DNA of 64,000 bases from Akkermansiaceae bacterium (GCA_028822935.1 JAPKCM010000001.1:124001-188000); one strand, 5' to 3'. Positions 19,381 through 28,077 are shown, numbered from the stretch's first letter. Translations and numbers: made by a program. The notes: generated from the letters alone by a model not told the origin.

Positions 19381-19689
19381 ATCGCTAGACCAAGAAATTT
19401 CCGCAGAGGAGGCGGAGGACGCCGCCGTAATCCCCAACGTGGGCCTCGCAATAAGAATCCTACTGATGAATCAACCGAACAAAAGTCGGTTGAGATTGAG
19501 GGAACGATTTCTTCGGTGCTAGCTGGAACGATGTTCAAGGTAGCACTTCCCAGCGGGCACGAGGTTTTGGCCCATATTTCTGGGAAAATGCGTAAGCGCT
19601 TTATTCGCCTGGTCATCGGAGACCGGGTAAAAATGGAGATGTCTCCTTATGATACCACGAAGGCGCGGATCGTCTTTCGTCTTGGTTAG
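19381..19689 (+). CDS. infA: translation initiation factor IF-1 with N-terminal Arg-rich extension, apparent ATC start
   Basis: The C-terminal 64 residues are unmistakable IF-1, an S1/OB fold with HISGKMRKRFIRLVIGD and MSPYD. The frame is open from the TGA at 19357. It contains no ATG, GTG or TTG before a GTG at 19516, which lies inside the first strands of the fold. The ATC at 19381 would start a basic extension (ARPRNFRRGGGGRRRNPQ) before VEIEGTISSVL, giving 102 residues. No Shine-Dalgarno is seen. IF-1 binds the 30S A site. It is expected to be a single essential gene, so a broken copy is unlikely unless another exists elsewhere. Identity is secure; the start is inferred. Confidence 0.88.
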   Translation: MARPRNFRRGGGGRRRNPQRGPRNKNPTDESTEQKSVEIEGTISSVLAGTMFKVALPSGHEVLAHISGKMRKRFIRLVIGDRVKMEMSPYDTTKARIVFRLG

Positions 19690-19813
19690 TTGAGAGCCAG
19701 GTTGTTGTGCCTCGGGGGGCATGGTAATGGGGCTTGATTTTAGTATTTTTCGGGGCTAAGCCTTTTAATATAGTAAGAGATCTTAGTTCGATCCTTCTTC
19801 AATCGATAATCTT

Positions 19814-21448
19814 ATGGGATTGGTAGATGAATTTAGACGATGGCGATTGGTCCAACGGGGGTTCTCGTCAGGCAAGAAGCGAAGAACCGCGGACGAAAAG
19901 GGGCTGTTTTGGTTTCTGAGCCGTAGTCATTCGGTTCGTGCCGGAATCTATCTGGCCTTCGCGCTCGGCTTTGCTGCGCTTATTTATGCGACCAGTGGGA
20001 TTGAGGGCGTGGGGAAACAAGGGTCTCTCATGGTGGGAGGTGTGTTATTGACCTGTGCGATTGCTATATTTCATCTCAATCATGGAGTTTCAGCCGTAAG
20101 AAACGGAAACGTCCTTCTTATTTTTGGAGGAATCCTTTTCCAACTCTGGCTCATTCATCTCACCCGCGGTATTTCTTCCAGATGGCTACCGGCAGATGCT
20201 CAGTTCCTCCTGATTCCGATGGCTTTTGCTCCCATGGTTCATTCGGTCCTGCTGGGGCAACGAGCCGGTGTTTACTCTTCGGTGTTTGCGAGCCTATTTG
20301 GAGCCTTCTTAATTTCGTCAGAAAACCGCTGGCCGTTTTTGGTGCTCAGTTTGTTTTGTGGCCTCGTTGCGGTCTTTGGCACGAAGAACGTTAGGAAACG
20401 TGGGAAACTTCTTCGGGCGGGCTTCTACGTGGGAATTGGTGGGCTTCTTCTTGGGTTACTTTTTGGTAAGATTTCAATGGTGGGCCTCAATGATGTCGTC
20501 GAGTGGCAAAGCTTCGGGCAGGCCTGTTTGCTCTCAGTCGGAGTGGGGCTTGTCACCGGATTGGTGGCTGGTGGAATTTTGCCGATGCTGGAGAATGTTT
20601 TCGATCTTACAACTGAGATTACATGGTTGGAACTTAGTGATCTTAATCATCCCTTATTGCGTCGGATGCAACTGGAAGCTCCGGGAACGTTTCACCACAG
20701 CCTTATTGTGGCAGCCTTGTCAGAAACAGCGGCGGAGGCCATCGGGGCGGATGCGATTATGAGTAGGGTGTGTGCCTATTTTCATGATATTGGGAAGCTC
20801 AACAAGTCGGAGTATTTCATTGAAAACCAAGGGGATGTGAATCCTCACGACGGGCTGACGCCGACCATGAGCGCGCTCATCATTGTCGCTCACGTCAAGG
20901 ATGGTGTGGATCTTGCAATCAAGAATAAGCTCAATCCAAGAATCATCGAGGTCATACAAGAGCATCACGGAGATTCCTTGGTCTATTTTTTCTATCGCAA
21001 GGCCCAAGAGCGTGTTGCGGCTAAAGAGAGCAAAGGTGAATCATCCAAAAATCAGGATGATCTGCCAAAGGTCGATGAAAAGAGCTTCCGCTATCCTGGG
21101 CCCATTCCGCAAACCCGGGAGAGTGGTATAATATCCCTAGCAGACGCCGTCGAAAGCGCATCGAGAACACTTAAAAAACCATCGCCCGGAAAAATCAAAG
21201 CTCTGGTTAATGAGATCGTTCTTAAGCGGGTTCGTGATGGTCAGCTAGATGCCTGTGGGCTAAATCTTTCCGAACTCACAACGATTCGCCAAGTCTTCTC
21301 CAAGACGCTCCGAAGCATGCTTCATTCCCGTATCGAGTATCCTAAAGAGCGGGTCGAGGATCCGCCCACGGGTTTAGGGCTGGAAAAGGGGAAAGTTGTT
21401 TCTGTTGAGTCCGTCGAAAGGATTCGTCGTCAACGTCAGGGGGACTAA
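19814..21448 (+). CDS. membrane HD-domain phosphohydrolase, PgpH-like (probable c-di-AMP phosphodiesterase)
   Basis: 544 residues. About seven hydrophobic segments lie between residues 45 and 265, then a cytoplasmic HD domain. Key elements are LEAPGTFHHSLIV, AYFHDIGKLNKSEYFIENQ and VIQEHHGDSLVYFFY, the blocks of the 7TM-HD family. PgpH enzymes cleave c-di-AMP. The large extracellular sensor domain of longer PgpH proteins is absent; only a short leader precedes the helices. Position directly upstream of ybeY is the usual context of this family, which supports the call. Confidence 0.88.
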   Translation: MGLVDEFRRWRLVQRGFSSGKKRRTADEKGLFWFLSRSHSVRAGIYLAFALGFAALIYATSGIEGVGKQGSLMVGGVLLTCAIAIFHLNHGVSAVRNGNVLLIFGGILFQLWLIHLTRGISSRWLPADAQFLLIPMAFAPMVHSVLLGQRAGVYSSVFASLFGAFLISSENRWPFLVLSLFCGLVAVFGTKNVRKRGKLLRAGFYVGIGGLLLGLLFGKISMVGLNDVVEWQSFGQACLLSVGVGLVTGLVAGGILPMLENVFDLTTEITWLELSDLNHPLLRRMQLEAPGTFHHSLIVAALSETAAEAIGADAIMSRVCAYFHDIGKLNKSEYFIENQGDVNPHDGLTPTMSALIIVAHVKDGVDLAIKNKLNPRIIEVIQEHHGDSLVYFFYRKAQERVAAKESKGESSKNQDDLPKVDEKSFRYPGPIPQTRESGIISLADAVESASRTLKKPSPGKIKALVNEIVLKRVRDGQLDACGLNLSELTTIRQVFSKTLRSMLHSRIEYPKERVEDPPTGLGLEKGKVVSVESVERIRRQRQGD

Positions 21449-21455
21449 AAAAAGC

Positions 21456-21896
21456 ATGGATCCTGTGATTGAGATCTACTCCGACCGCTCTCCTCATCAG
21501 TTCGATTCGGATGAACTCGCAACACTCCACGAGGGGTGGCAAAAAGTTGCCTCAATCTTGAAGGGGATTGGCGTTGGGGAGATCGCGATGTTGGAGGTGA
21601 TAGAATTCACTTTTTTGAACGACGTTACGATGGCTGAGGTGCATCGGGACTTCCTGTCAGATGAAACTCCGACGGATGTTATTACCTTTGAGCACGGAGA
21701 GATTCTGATTGGTATCGAGGTGGCTAAGCGGCAAGGGCTGCAATTTGGGCAGGACTTCCTACGTGAGCTTGCTCTGTATGGCATCCATGGAATGTTGCAC
21801 TTATCAGGTTTTGATGACCGAACTCCGGATGAAGCCAAGGGCATGAAAATTAGGCAAGAAGAGCTTTTAGATGCTTACTTTCCCATTGCCAATTAG
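21456..21896 (+). CDS. ybeY: endoribonuclease YbeY (rRNA maturation factor)
   Basis: 146 residues from ATG 21456, seven bases after the upstream stop. ETPTDVITFEH and the zinc motif HGMLHLSGFDD identify YbeY. The third ligand of the classical H-x3-H-x5-H motif is Asp here instead of His, a substitution also known in Bacteroidetes-type YbeY proteins. It acts in 16S rRNA 3'-end processing and ribosome quality control. The linkage to the PgpH-like gene is conserved in many bacteria. Confidence 0.92.
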   Translation: MDPVIEIYSDRSPHQFDSDELATLHEGWQKVASILKGIGVGEIAMLEVIEFTFLNDVTMAEVHRDFLSDETPTDVITFEHGEILIGIEVAKRQGLQFGQDFLRELALYGIHGMLHLSGFDDRTPDEAKGMKIRQEELLDAYFPIAN

Positions 21897-21969
21897 TATT
21901 CTGTTGCACTTGTCCAGCTTCATTTTTGTTTGTTTTTTCAACCTTTCTGCCTCGGCGTATTGACAGGCT

Positions 21970-21992
21970 CCAGATGGTTTACCAAACTCTGG
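21970..21992. other. imperfect inverted repeat upstream of the pilus ATPase operon
   Basis: CCAGA (21970-21974) pairs with TCTGG (21988-21992) and GTTT with AAAC inside it, with a two-base bulge. A TTGACA lies just before it at 21959-21964, so it could be an operator within the promoter of the pil cluster. No good -10 is visible at the matching distance. Confidence 0.2.
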
Positions 21993-22046
21993 CAATCCTA
22001 GGGTATGACAATCAAATTTCTGGGCTAAGCACACTGAAGACACGCC

Positions 22047-23711
22047 GTGTATTCGAACGAAGATTATTTAATAGAACTGTTGGTCGAAGCCGGGCATCTT
22101 GATGCCGGCTATGTCCAGGAATTTAAGGCCGCGATGGGAGATGAGCACACCATCCAGCTCATGCTCGACCGGGGGGACGTGAATGAGACCGTTATTGCTC
22201 AGGTATCAGCTGCAAATGCTGGTGCCGAGGTCTTGGATCTCCAGAACACTTTCATCGACGCCTCACTAGCGGACCGCATCTCTTTGGCAGATGCTAAGCG
22301 GTTCCACGCGGTGCCGGTGGCAGATGATGGGTCTTACCTGAGTATGGCCGTCGCCGATATTCTCGACTTCGAGTCCCTTGACTCCATTCCACATGTTGTT
22401 GGCAGAGAAGTGACATTTTATGCGGCAACGCCGACCGGAATCACACACGCCCTGACTCAACTCTACGGAGAGGAAGCAGGCGCAGTCGATTCCAGCGCTC
22501 TTACGGTTGTTGGTGAGGCTGGTGCAGATGGTGATAGCGAAGCTCCCGTCATCAAGATGGTTTCGGGCATCTTAGTCGATGCCTTCAAGATGCGAGCGAG
22601 TGACATTCACATCGAGCCGCTGGAGACAAGTCTGCGCATCCGCAACCGAGTCGATGGTAAGTTGATTGATTGCGCTAATCACCCCAAAAAGCTTCTTCCC
22701 GCGGTTATCGCCCGTTTGAAGGTGATGAGTGGGTCGATGAGTATTGCGGAAAAAAGGCTTCCTCAGGATGGACGAATTCAGGTCAGGATGGGCGGAAAAG
22801 AAGTCGATCTTCGTGTTTCGTCCGTTCCAAGTAATCACGGTGAAAGTATCGTAATGCGTATTCTTGATAAGTCTGCTCTCAACCTTGGGTTGGGGCAATT
22901 GGGCTTCTTCTCGGATGATCAAGAAACCTTTAAGGAGCTGATCGGACTTCCCGACGGGATCATTTTGGTCACCGGGCCGACTGGTTCTGGTAAAACAACG
23001 ACCCTCTACGCCTGTCTGAACCAGATTAACAAACCTGACAGGAAAATCATTACGGTGGAAGATCCGGTCGAATATGAAATGGCCGGAATTAACCAGGTGA
23101 TGGTAAGGACGGACATTGGAATGACCTTCGCGGCTGCTCTACGCTCCATGCTTCGTCAGGCTCCTAACATTATCATGGTTGGAGAGATTCGAGATAAGGA
23201 GACCGCGGAGATTGCCATCCAGGCGTCACTCACTGGTCACTTGGTTTTCTCTACCTTGCATACCAACGATGCTCCAAGTGCGGTTGCTCGTCTCGCTGAT
23301 ATCGGAATCAAACGATTCTTGGTCGCTTCTGCCGTTCGTGCCATTATCGCGCAGCGTCTGGTCCGGAAGCTCTGCGACAAGTGCAAGGCACCAGCTACCT
23401 TGACAGAAAAGGAGCTGCGGATGCTCAGTATTGATCCCGCCTTGATGGTCGAAAGCACGATCATGGGCCCTGTCGGTTGCGAAAACTGCCGAGGAGGTGG
23501 ATATCGTGGTCGAATCGGTATTTTCGAAATGTTCGTGATTGATGACGAAGTTCGTCACCTCATTAACCAAAATCTAAGCACTCCGCAGTTACGTAGACGC
23601 GCCCGAGAATTCGGAATGCGAACTCTTCGTGAAGACGGTATCCGCAAGGTGCTGGCCGGAGCGACTTCCGCTGAGGAAGTCATTGGTGTCACCATGTCTG
23701 ATGCCGAGTAA
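22047..23711 (+). CDS. type II secretion/type IV pilus assembly ATPase (GspE/PilB), first copy
   Basis: 554 residues from a GTG start. An N-terminal MshEN-type domain is followed by the secretion ATPase. Walker A is GPTGSGKTTT; Asp box ITVEDPVEYE, Walker B NIIMVGEIRD and His box LVFSTLHTNDA are all present. A tetracysteine zinc site is formed by CDKC (near residue 441) and CENC (near 479). It is a cytoplasmic hexamer that powers pilus or pseudopilus extension with PilC. A second paralogue follows after 29 bases. Confidence 0.93.
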   Translation: MYSNEDYLIELLVEAGHLDAGYVQEFKAAMGDEHTIQLMLDRGDVNETVIAQVSAANAGAEVLDLQNTFIDASLADRISLADAKRFHAVPVADDGSYLSMAVADILDFESLDSIPHVVGREVTFYAATPTGITHALTQLYGEEAGAVDSSALTVVGEAGADGDSEAPVIKMVSGILVDAFKMRASDIHIEPLETSLRIRNRVDGKLIDCANHPKKLLPAVIARLKVMSGSMSIAEKRLPQDGRIQVRMGGKEVDLRVSSVPSNHGESIVMRILDKSALNLGLGQLGFFSDDQETFKELIGLPDGIILVTGPTGSGKTTTLYACLNQINKPDRKIITVEDPVEYEMAGINQVMVRTDIGMTFAAALRSMLRQAPNIIMVGEIRDKETAEIAIQASLTGHLVFSTLHTNDAPSAVARLADIGIKRFLVASAVRAIIAQRLVRKLCDKCKAPATLTEKELRMLSIDPALMVESTIMGPVGCENCRGGGYRGRIGIFEMFVIDDEVRHLINQNLSTPQLRRRAREFGMRTLREDGIRKVLAGATSAEEVIGVTMSDAE

Positions 23712-23740
23712 TTAACATCTCAAATTCAACTTTTTTTTAA

Positions 23741-25414
23741 ATGGATAATCAACAAGTCCTCGACCTTTTTGTCGGACGCGGAATGGTCGACACTGCGCTT
23801 GCGCAGGACATTCTTTCCGAAATCGAAAGCAGCGGCAAGGAAGTCGGAGAGATTCTCGCCGACTACCAAGTCATTTCCTCAAGTGACGATATTTGGCCGA
23901 TCATCGCCCAAGAGCTGGGCACCCAGCTGATCGATCTTGCCAACTTTGAACCTCCAGAAGCCCTTTTGGGTCTGGTGCCTGCCGGAATGGCACGTCTTCA
24001 TGGCGCGCTTCCTGTTTCTTACGATTCCGATGGTATTTCGGTATGTCTCACTGATCCACTCAATCCTCAGATTCTCGAAGACCTTCACTTTGCGATTGGT
24101 CAGGAAGTGAAATTGATGGTCGCTCCCGATTACCTTGTAGAGCAGAAGATCAATGATCTCTACGGAGGTCAGGAAAAGGCCATGGAGGATATCCTCAGCC
24201 AACTGGATGGGGGCCTCAATTTTGAAGGAAGCGAAGGTTCGATGGAAGAAGAGGCCAATTCTGCGCCCATCATGCGCTACGTTGATCTCGTCCTTTTCCA
24301 GGCAATCCGGGAAAAGGCGTCAGACATTCACTTCGAGCCTTTTGAGAATGAATTTAAGATCCGTTACCGGGTCGATGGCTCGCTTTATGAAATGGCTCCA
24401 CCGCCAAAGCATCTCGCTCTGCCGATCATTTCGCGGGTGAAGGTCATGTCGAACATGAACATTGCCGAGCGCCGTGTCCCTCAGGACGGGCGGATCGTTA
24501 AGCAAATCGGCGAGCAGCACATCGATATGCGTGTTTCCTCGCTCCCAACCCAGTATGGTGAAAGTGTCGTGCTCCGTGTTCTAGATCGGAACTCTGTGAA
24601 TCTGAATCTTACAGCTTTGGGGCTTCCTCCACATGTTCACGAGTATGTCATCGACACGATGAATATGCCCAACGGGATTTTTATTGTTACTGGTCCTACT
24701 GGAGCGGGAAAAACGACGACTCTTTATGCGGCACTTCGTGAGATCAATAAAATTGAAACGAAGATTCTTACGGCGGAAGATCCGGTGGAATATGATGTCG
24801 ATGGCATCATCCAGATTCCTACTAATGAGGCGATTGGCTTGAGCTTCGCTCGTGTTCTCAGAGCATTCCTTCGACAAGATCCCGACAAGATCCTTGTGGG
24901 AGAGATGCGAGACTTTGAGACCTCTCAGATTGCTATTCAGGCCTCGTTGACGGGTCACTTGGTGCTCTCAACTCTTCATACTAATGATGCCTCGGGGGCG
25001 ATCACCCGTTTGGTTGATATGGGTTCGGAGCCGTTCTTGGTGGCAGCCTCCCTTGAGGGAATCTTGGCGCAACGACTTCTCCGGACGATTTGCAGTGAAT
25101 GCAAGTCTCCGTATGAGCCGAGCCAAGCAATTTTGAGTCAACTTGACGTCTCTCCTCATGAGTTGGGCGACAAGTCGTTCTACACTGGTAAGGGCTGTCA
25201 GAAATGCGCTCAATCCGGATATAAGGGCCGAGCTGGGCTTTTTGAGCTTCTCAATGTTACTGACCCCCTTCGCGAACTGATTATCGAGCGTGCTCCAAGC
25301 GTCGTTATTAAGCAAAAGGCGATCGAACTCGGCATGACAACTCTCCGAGAAGATGGGCTTCGCTCCATTTACGAAGGAAAGACAACCATCGAGGAAGTCC
25401 TGAAATACACCTAA
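23741..25414 (+). CDS. type II secretion/type IV pilus assembly ATPase (GspE/PilB), second copy
   Basis: 557 residues. Same architecture as the preceding gene: MshEN-like N-terminus, Walker A GPTGAGKTTT, TAEDPVEYD, KILVGEMRD, LVLSTLHTNDA and zinc cysteines CSEC/CQKC. The two proteins are similar throughout but clearly diverged, so this is an old duplication. Both keep all catalytic motifs, so both are probably active; neither looks like a PilT retraction ATPase. It may form a mixed hexamer with the first copy or serve a second fibre. Confidence 0.93.
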   Translation: MDNQQVLDLFVGRGMVDTALAQDILSEIESSGKEVGEILADYQVISSSDDIWPIIAQELGTQLIDLANFEPPEALLGLVPAGMARLHGALPVSYDSDGISVCLTDPLNPQILEDLHFAIGQEVKLMVAPDYLVEQKINDLYGGQEKAMEDILSQLDGGLNFEGSEGSMEEEANSAPIMRYVDLVLFQAIREKASDIHFEPFENEFKIRYRVDGSLYEMAPPPKHLALPIISRVKVMSNMNIAERRVPQDGRIVKQIGEQHIDMRVSSLPTQYGESVVLRVLDRNSVNLNLTALGLPPHVHEYVIDTMNMPNGIFIVTGPTGAGKTTTLYAALREINKIETKILTAEDPVEYDVDGIIQIPTNEAIGLSFARVLRAFLRQDPDKILVGEMRDFETSQIAIQASLTGHLVLSTLHTNDASGAITRLVDMGSEPFLVAASLEGILAQRLLRTICSECKSPYEPSQAILSQLDVSPHELGDKSFYTGKGCQKCAQSGYKGRAGLFELLNVTDPLRELIIERAPSVVIKQKAIELGMTTLREDGLRSIYEGKTTIEEVLKYT

Positions 25415-25428
25415 AAATTACTAGGGCC

Positions 25429-25470
25429 GTGGAACGCACAAAACACGATTTTGTGATTTGGAGCTTCCAC
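25429..25470 (+). other. two-tier hairpin between second ATPase gene and pilC
   Basis: GTGGAA (25429-25434) pairs with TTCCAC (25465-25470), enclosing CACAAAA (25437-25443) with TTTTGTG (25449-25455). No T-run follows, so it is not a standard terminator. It could stabilise or process the operon mRNA. Confidence 0.4.
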
Positions 25471-25517
25471 ACCCTTCATCATCTTCAATAGAACTACTTA
25501 CACACACGTATCTTCCA

Positions 25518-26798
25518 ATGGCAAATTTCCAATACATCGCACTCGACGCAAAAGGCGAGCAGACGACCGGAGTGGTCCAAGCTGGCAATGATGCCGAGGC
25601 CATCCAACAACTCCGCGGCCAAGGTCTCTACCCGACTCAGGTCGTCGAAGAGGGCAAAGGATCTCTCGCTGCCGGCGCCAAGAAAAGGGGCGCTAAAGGC
25701 AAAAAAAAGGTCAAAGGCAAGACCGGAGGCAAATTGAAGCCGAAGGTCCTTATGATTTTCACTCGCCAATTGGCTACCCTCATTGACTCAGGTCTCCCAC
25801 TTCTCCGTGGATTGACGGTGCTGGGTAAGCAGGAGCCTAATCTGGTTCTTAAGGCAACCATCGATAAGCTTTCCGAATCCGTGCAAGGGGGATCGACCTT
25901 TTCCGAATCTCTGGGGCAGCATCCAAAGATTTTCAATAAGCTCTTTGTGAACATGGTGAAAGCCGGTGAACTTGGTGGTGTCCTCGAAGTGGTGCTCAAG
26001 CGTCTCGCTGAATACCAAGAGAAAGCCCATAAGTTGAAAGGGAAAATCGTCTCGGCGATGGTTTATCCTGTTATCGTGATGTTCATCGCAGTCGCGATTT
26101 TGACTTTCTTGATGCTCTTTATTGTTCCTCGTTTCCGCGACATGTTCGCCGATATGGGTGGGCAAGAGCTTCCCCTCATTTCACGCGTCGTCTTCGGTTT
26201 CTCCGATTGGATGCTTGCACGGGACGTTATCCTTCCCAACTCCGTCTGGCTTCTTGGTGGCTCAGTCGCCATCTGGCTTGGCATGGCGGCATGGGGGAGA
26301 ACTAAGAAGGGTCGCCGTTTTGTTGACAACTTAAAGCTGAAGATCCCGATCTTTGGAGATATTCAGCAAAAAAGTGCCATCGCTCGTTTTACTCGGACCC
26401 TTGGAACGTTGGTCACCTCCGGTGTGCCGATTCTGCAAGCCCTCAATATTACACGTGATACCGCTGGAAACGTGATCGTTTCTGACGCCATTGATAAGGT
26501 TCATGAGGCGGTGAAAGAAGGTGAGTCGATTGTCACTCCACTCCAATCTACTGGAATCTTCCCCAATCTTGTGGTATCTATGGTTGATGTGGGTGAGGAA
26601 ACGGGGCAGCTCCCTGAAATGCTTCTAAAGATTGCGGACGTCTATGACGACGAAGTCGACGGAGCTGTGACAGCGCTGACCTCTATTCTGGAGCCAATTA
26701 TGATTGTCATTCTGGCCCTTGTGGTGGGTGCGATCGTCTTTGCTCTCTTCCTTCCTCTCATCAAAGTGATTCAGCAAATGCAGTCCGGAGGAGGTTAG
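25518..26798 (+). CDS. type II secretion/type IV pilus inner-membrane platform protein (GspF/PilC)
   Basis: 426 residues from ATG 25518, whose product MANFQYIALDAKG matches the GspF/PilC opening; an in-frame ATG at 25458 adds an unrelated leader. A Lys-rich linker follows residue 50. Two GspF domains repeat (FTRQLATLIDSGLPLLRGL and FTRTLGTLVTSGVPILQAL), with three membrane helices in the expected places. It anchors the ATPase and pseudopilin assembly in the inner membrane. Confidence 0.94.
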   Translation: MANFQYIALDAKGEQTTGVVQAGNDAEAIQQLRGQGLYPTQVVEEGKGSLAAGAKKRGAKGKKKVKGKTGGKLKPKVLMIFTRQLATLIDSGLPLLRGLTVLGKQEPNLVLKATIDKLSESVQGGSTFSESLGQHPKIFNKLFVNMVKAGELGGVLEVVLKRLAEYQEKAHKLKGKIVSAMVYPVIVMFIAVAILTFLMLFIVPRFRDMFADMGGQELPLISRVVFGFSDWMLARDVILPNSVWLLGGSVAIWLGMAAWGRTKKGRRFVDNLKLKIPIFGDIQQKSAIARFTRTLGTLVTSGVPILQALNITRDTAGNVIVSDAIDKVHEAVKEGESIVTPLQSTGIFPNLVVSMVDVGEETGQLPEMLLKIADVYDDEVDGAVTALTSILEPIMIVILALVVGAIVFALFLPLIKVIQQMQSGGG

Positions 26799-26837
26799 TC
26801 CCTCTACGTTCCTAGCAAGCCCAACCAAACTTCTGAG

Positions 26838-27389
26838 ATGAAATTAAACTTATCCCGAAACCAGCGCCGCGGATTCACCATTGTGGAGCTCCTGACAGTG
26901 ATCATGATTATCGTTATCTTGGCGACTCTGATCATGGGAGCGCTCAACAAGGTGCAATCACTCAAGGCTCGAAAATTCACGACAGTGAACCGGAAGAATA
27001 TCGAATTGCATCTTGAGAGTTACTTCACGGATAATGGCTTCGTTCCTGTTGGTGAGAATGTTCTCAGCACCGAGATCTACAAAGCCTTGTCGGGCGACTT
27101 TACCGGACGTGGCGAAGATGAGCCTGAAGGTGAGATCTATTGGCCGGAGCTTCTCAAAGAGGGTGGAAGTGTCTTGGTTGGAAAAAATAACGGGCTTCGT
27201 GTAATTCTCGATGGTTACGGACAATCCTTCCGATATCGCTCTGCCATAGATCAAGAGGGCAATGCTGAACCGAAGGCGAAAAATCCTGACTTTGACATCT
27301 GGTCCGTTGGGCCTGATGGCTTACCATCTGATTTAAACATTGATAGTAACCTCCAGAGTGAGGAAACGATTGATGATATCTGGAATTAA
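26838..27389 (+). CDS. type II secretion/type IV pilus pseudopilin (GspG-like)
   Basis: 183 residues. A basic leader (MKLNLSRNQRR) precedes the prepilin peptidase site G|FTIVELL, with Glu at +5, then the hydrophobic helix LLTVIMIIVILATLIMGAL. The globular part ends with FDIWSVGPDGLPSD, reminiscent of the calcium-binding C-terminal loop of GspG pseudopilins. It is processed by a prepilin peptidase encoded elsewhere and assembled by the ATPases and platform upstream. A strong terminator follows, so this is the last gene of the cluster in this window. Confidence 0.92.
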   Translation: MKLNLSRNQRRGFTIVELLTVIMIIVILATLIMGALNKVQSLKARKFTTVNRKNIELHLESYFTDNGFVPVGENVLSTEIYKALSGDFTGRGEDEPEGEIYWPELLKEGGSVLVGKNNGLRVILDGYGQSFRYRSAIDQEGNAEPKAKNPDFDIWSVGPDGLPSDLNIDSNLQSEETIDDIWN

Positions 27390-27412
27390 TCATTCTCAAT
27401 AATCCTTACTTC

Positions 27413-27445
27413 GAGGGCGGTAGAAATTCTTCCGCCCTCTTTTTT
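27413..27445 (+). terminator. intrinsic terminator after the pseudopilin gene
   Basis: GAGGGCGG (27413-27420) pairs with CCGCCCTC (27432-27439), with AGAA/TTCT extending the stem, followed by a T-run. It ends four bases before the next ATG. Confidence 0.85.
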
Positions 27446-27449
27446 ACCC

Positions 27450-28049
27450 ATGTCCGAAGACAGTTCCCCTAAGAAAAAAACCGTGCGCAAGAGTGCCCGG
27501 AAGAAAACAGCGAAGAAAGCCACCTCGACCGATTCGGTGGCTGAAGAGTCGACTCAAGAGCAGACCCTTCCTCTCGTATCTGTAAACGATTCTCCAATCC
27601 CTGAATCCCAAGATCCGTCTAAAAAGGAGGATCAAGAAAGGCGCCCTTCGCGTGAGCCGAAAAAAGGCGTGAGGGATCGTCGGAGAGAGCCTCGTCAGGA
27701 TGACGAGGATAGAGACGGTGGCAATCAAGAGAGCAATCAATCTGAGCAGGCCGGTGATGCCCCAGCGGCAAGAGACTCCAATAGTGGTGGCGATGATCAG
27801 GACGGACGTGGACGCGGAAAAGGACGTGGACGTGGTGGCCGAGGGCGTCGCGGAGATGAATCTCAGCCCAAGGCTCGTACGCCCATTGATGAATCTCAGC
27901 TCCAGAAGAAAGCTTGGAAGATCTACCTTTCCGAAGTCACCGAAGAGGGCTTGGCTCTGCTCGACGATAACGGTCTTCGTTCCTTTGCTCGAGGAAGCTT
28001 TCAAGCCGCGCGCGTCTTCCTGGAAGAGGAACAAAGGCACGGGAAATAG
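27450..28049 (+). CDS. disordered Lys/Arg-rich protein with RG repeats and a short C-terminal domain
   Basis: 199 residues. The first 40 residues are Lys/Ala-rich like histone H1-type or AlaKPro tails. The middle is acidic/basic low complexity and includes an RG/RGG-type stretch (GRGRGKGRGRGGRGRRG). Residues about 145-199 (PIDESQLQKKAWKIYLSEVTEEGLALL..., FARGSFQAARVFLEE) look folded. The composition suggests nucleic-acid binding, probably RNA; this is inference. It starts immediately after a terminator, so its promoter is unclear and may lie inside or before the terminator. Confidence 0.75.
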   Translation: MSEDSSPKKKTVRKSARKKTAKKATSTDSVAEESTQEQTLPLVSVNDSPIPESQDPSKKEDQERRPSREPKKGVRDRRREPRQDDEDRDGGNQESNQSEQAGDAPAARDSNSGGDDQDGRGRGKGRGRGGRGRRGDESQPKARTPIDESQLQKKAWKIYLSEVTEEGLALLDDNGLRSFARGSFQAARVFLEEEQRHGK

Positions 28050-28077
28050 GGCTCGGGTGGGTCCTGATTTTTGAGAT

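Noticed and set aside
19267-19689. Reading infA from ATG 19267 by recoding the TGA at 19357
   Set aside because: The residues between the ATG and the TGA are not IF-1-like, and no selenocysteine or read-through context is visible. An ATC start needs fewer assumptions.
27444-28040. Minus-strand open frame of 198 codons opposite the RG-rich gene
   Set aside because: Its Ser/Thr/Ile-rich product is what the complement of Arg/Lys/Gly-rich codons gives. The plus frame has a sensible protein layout.
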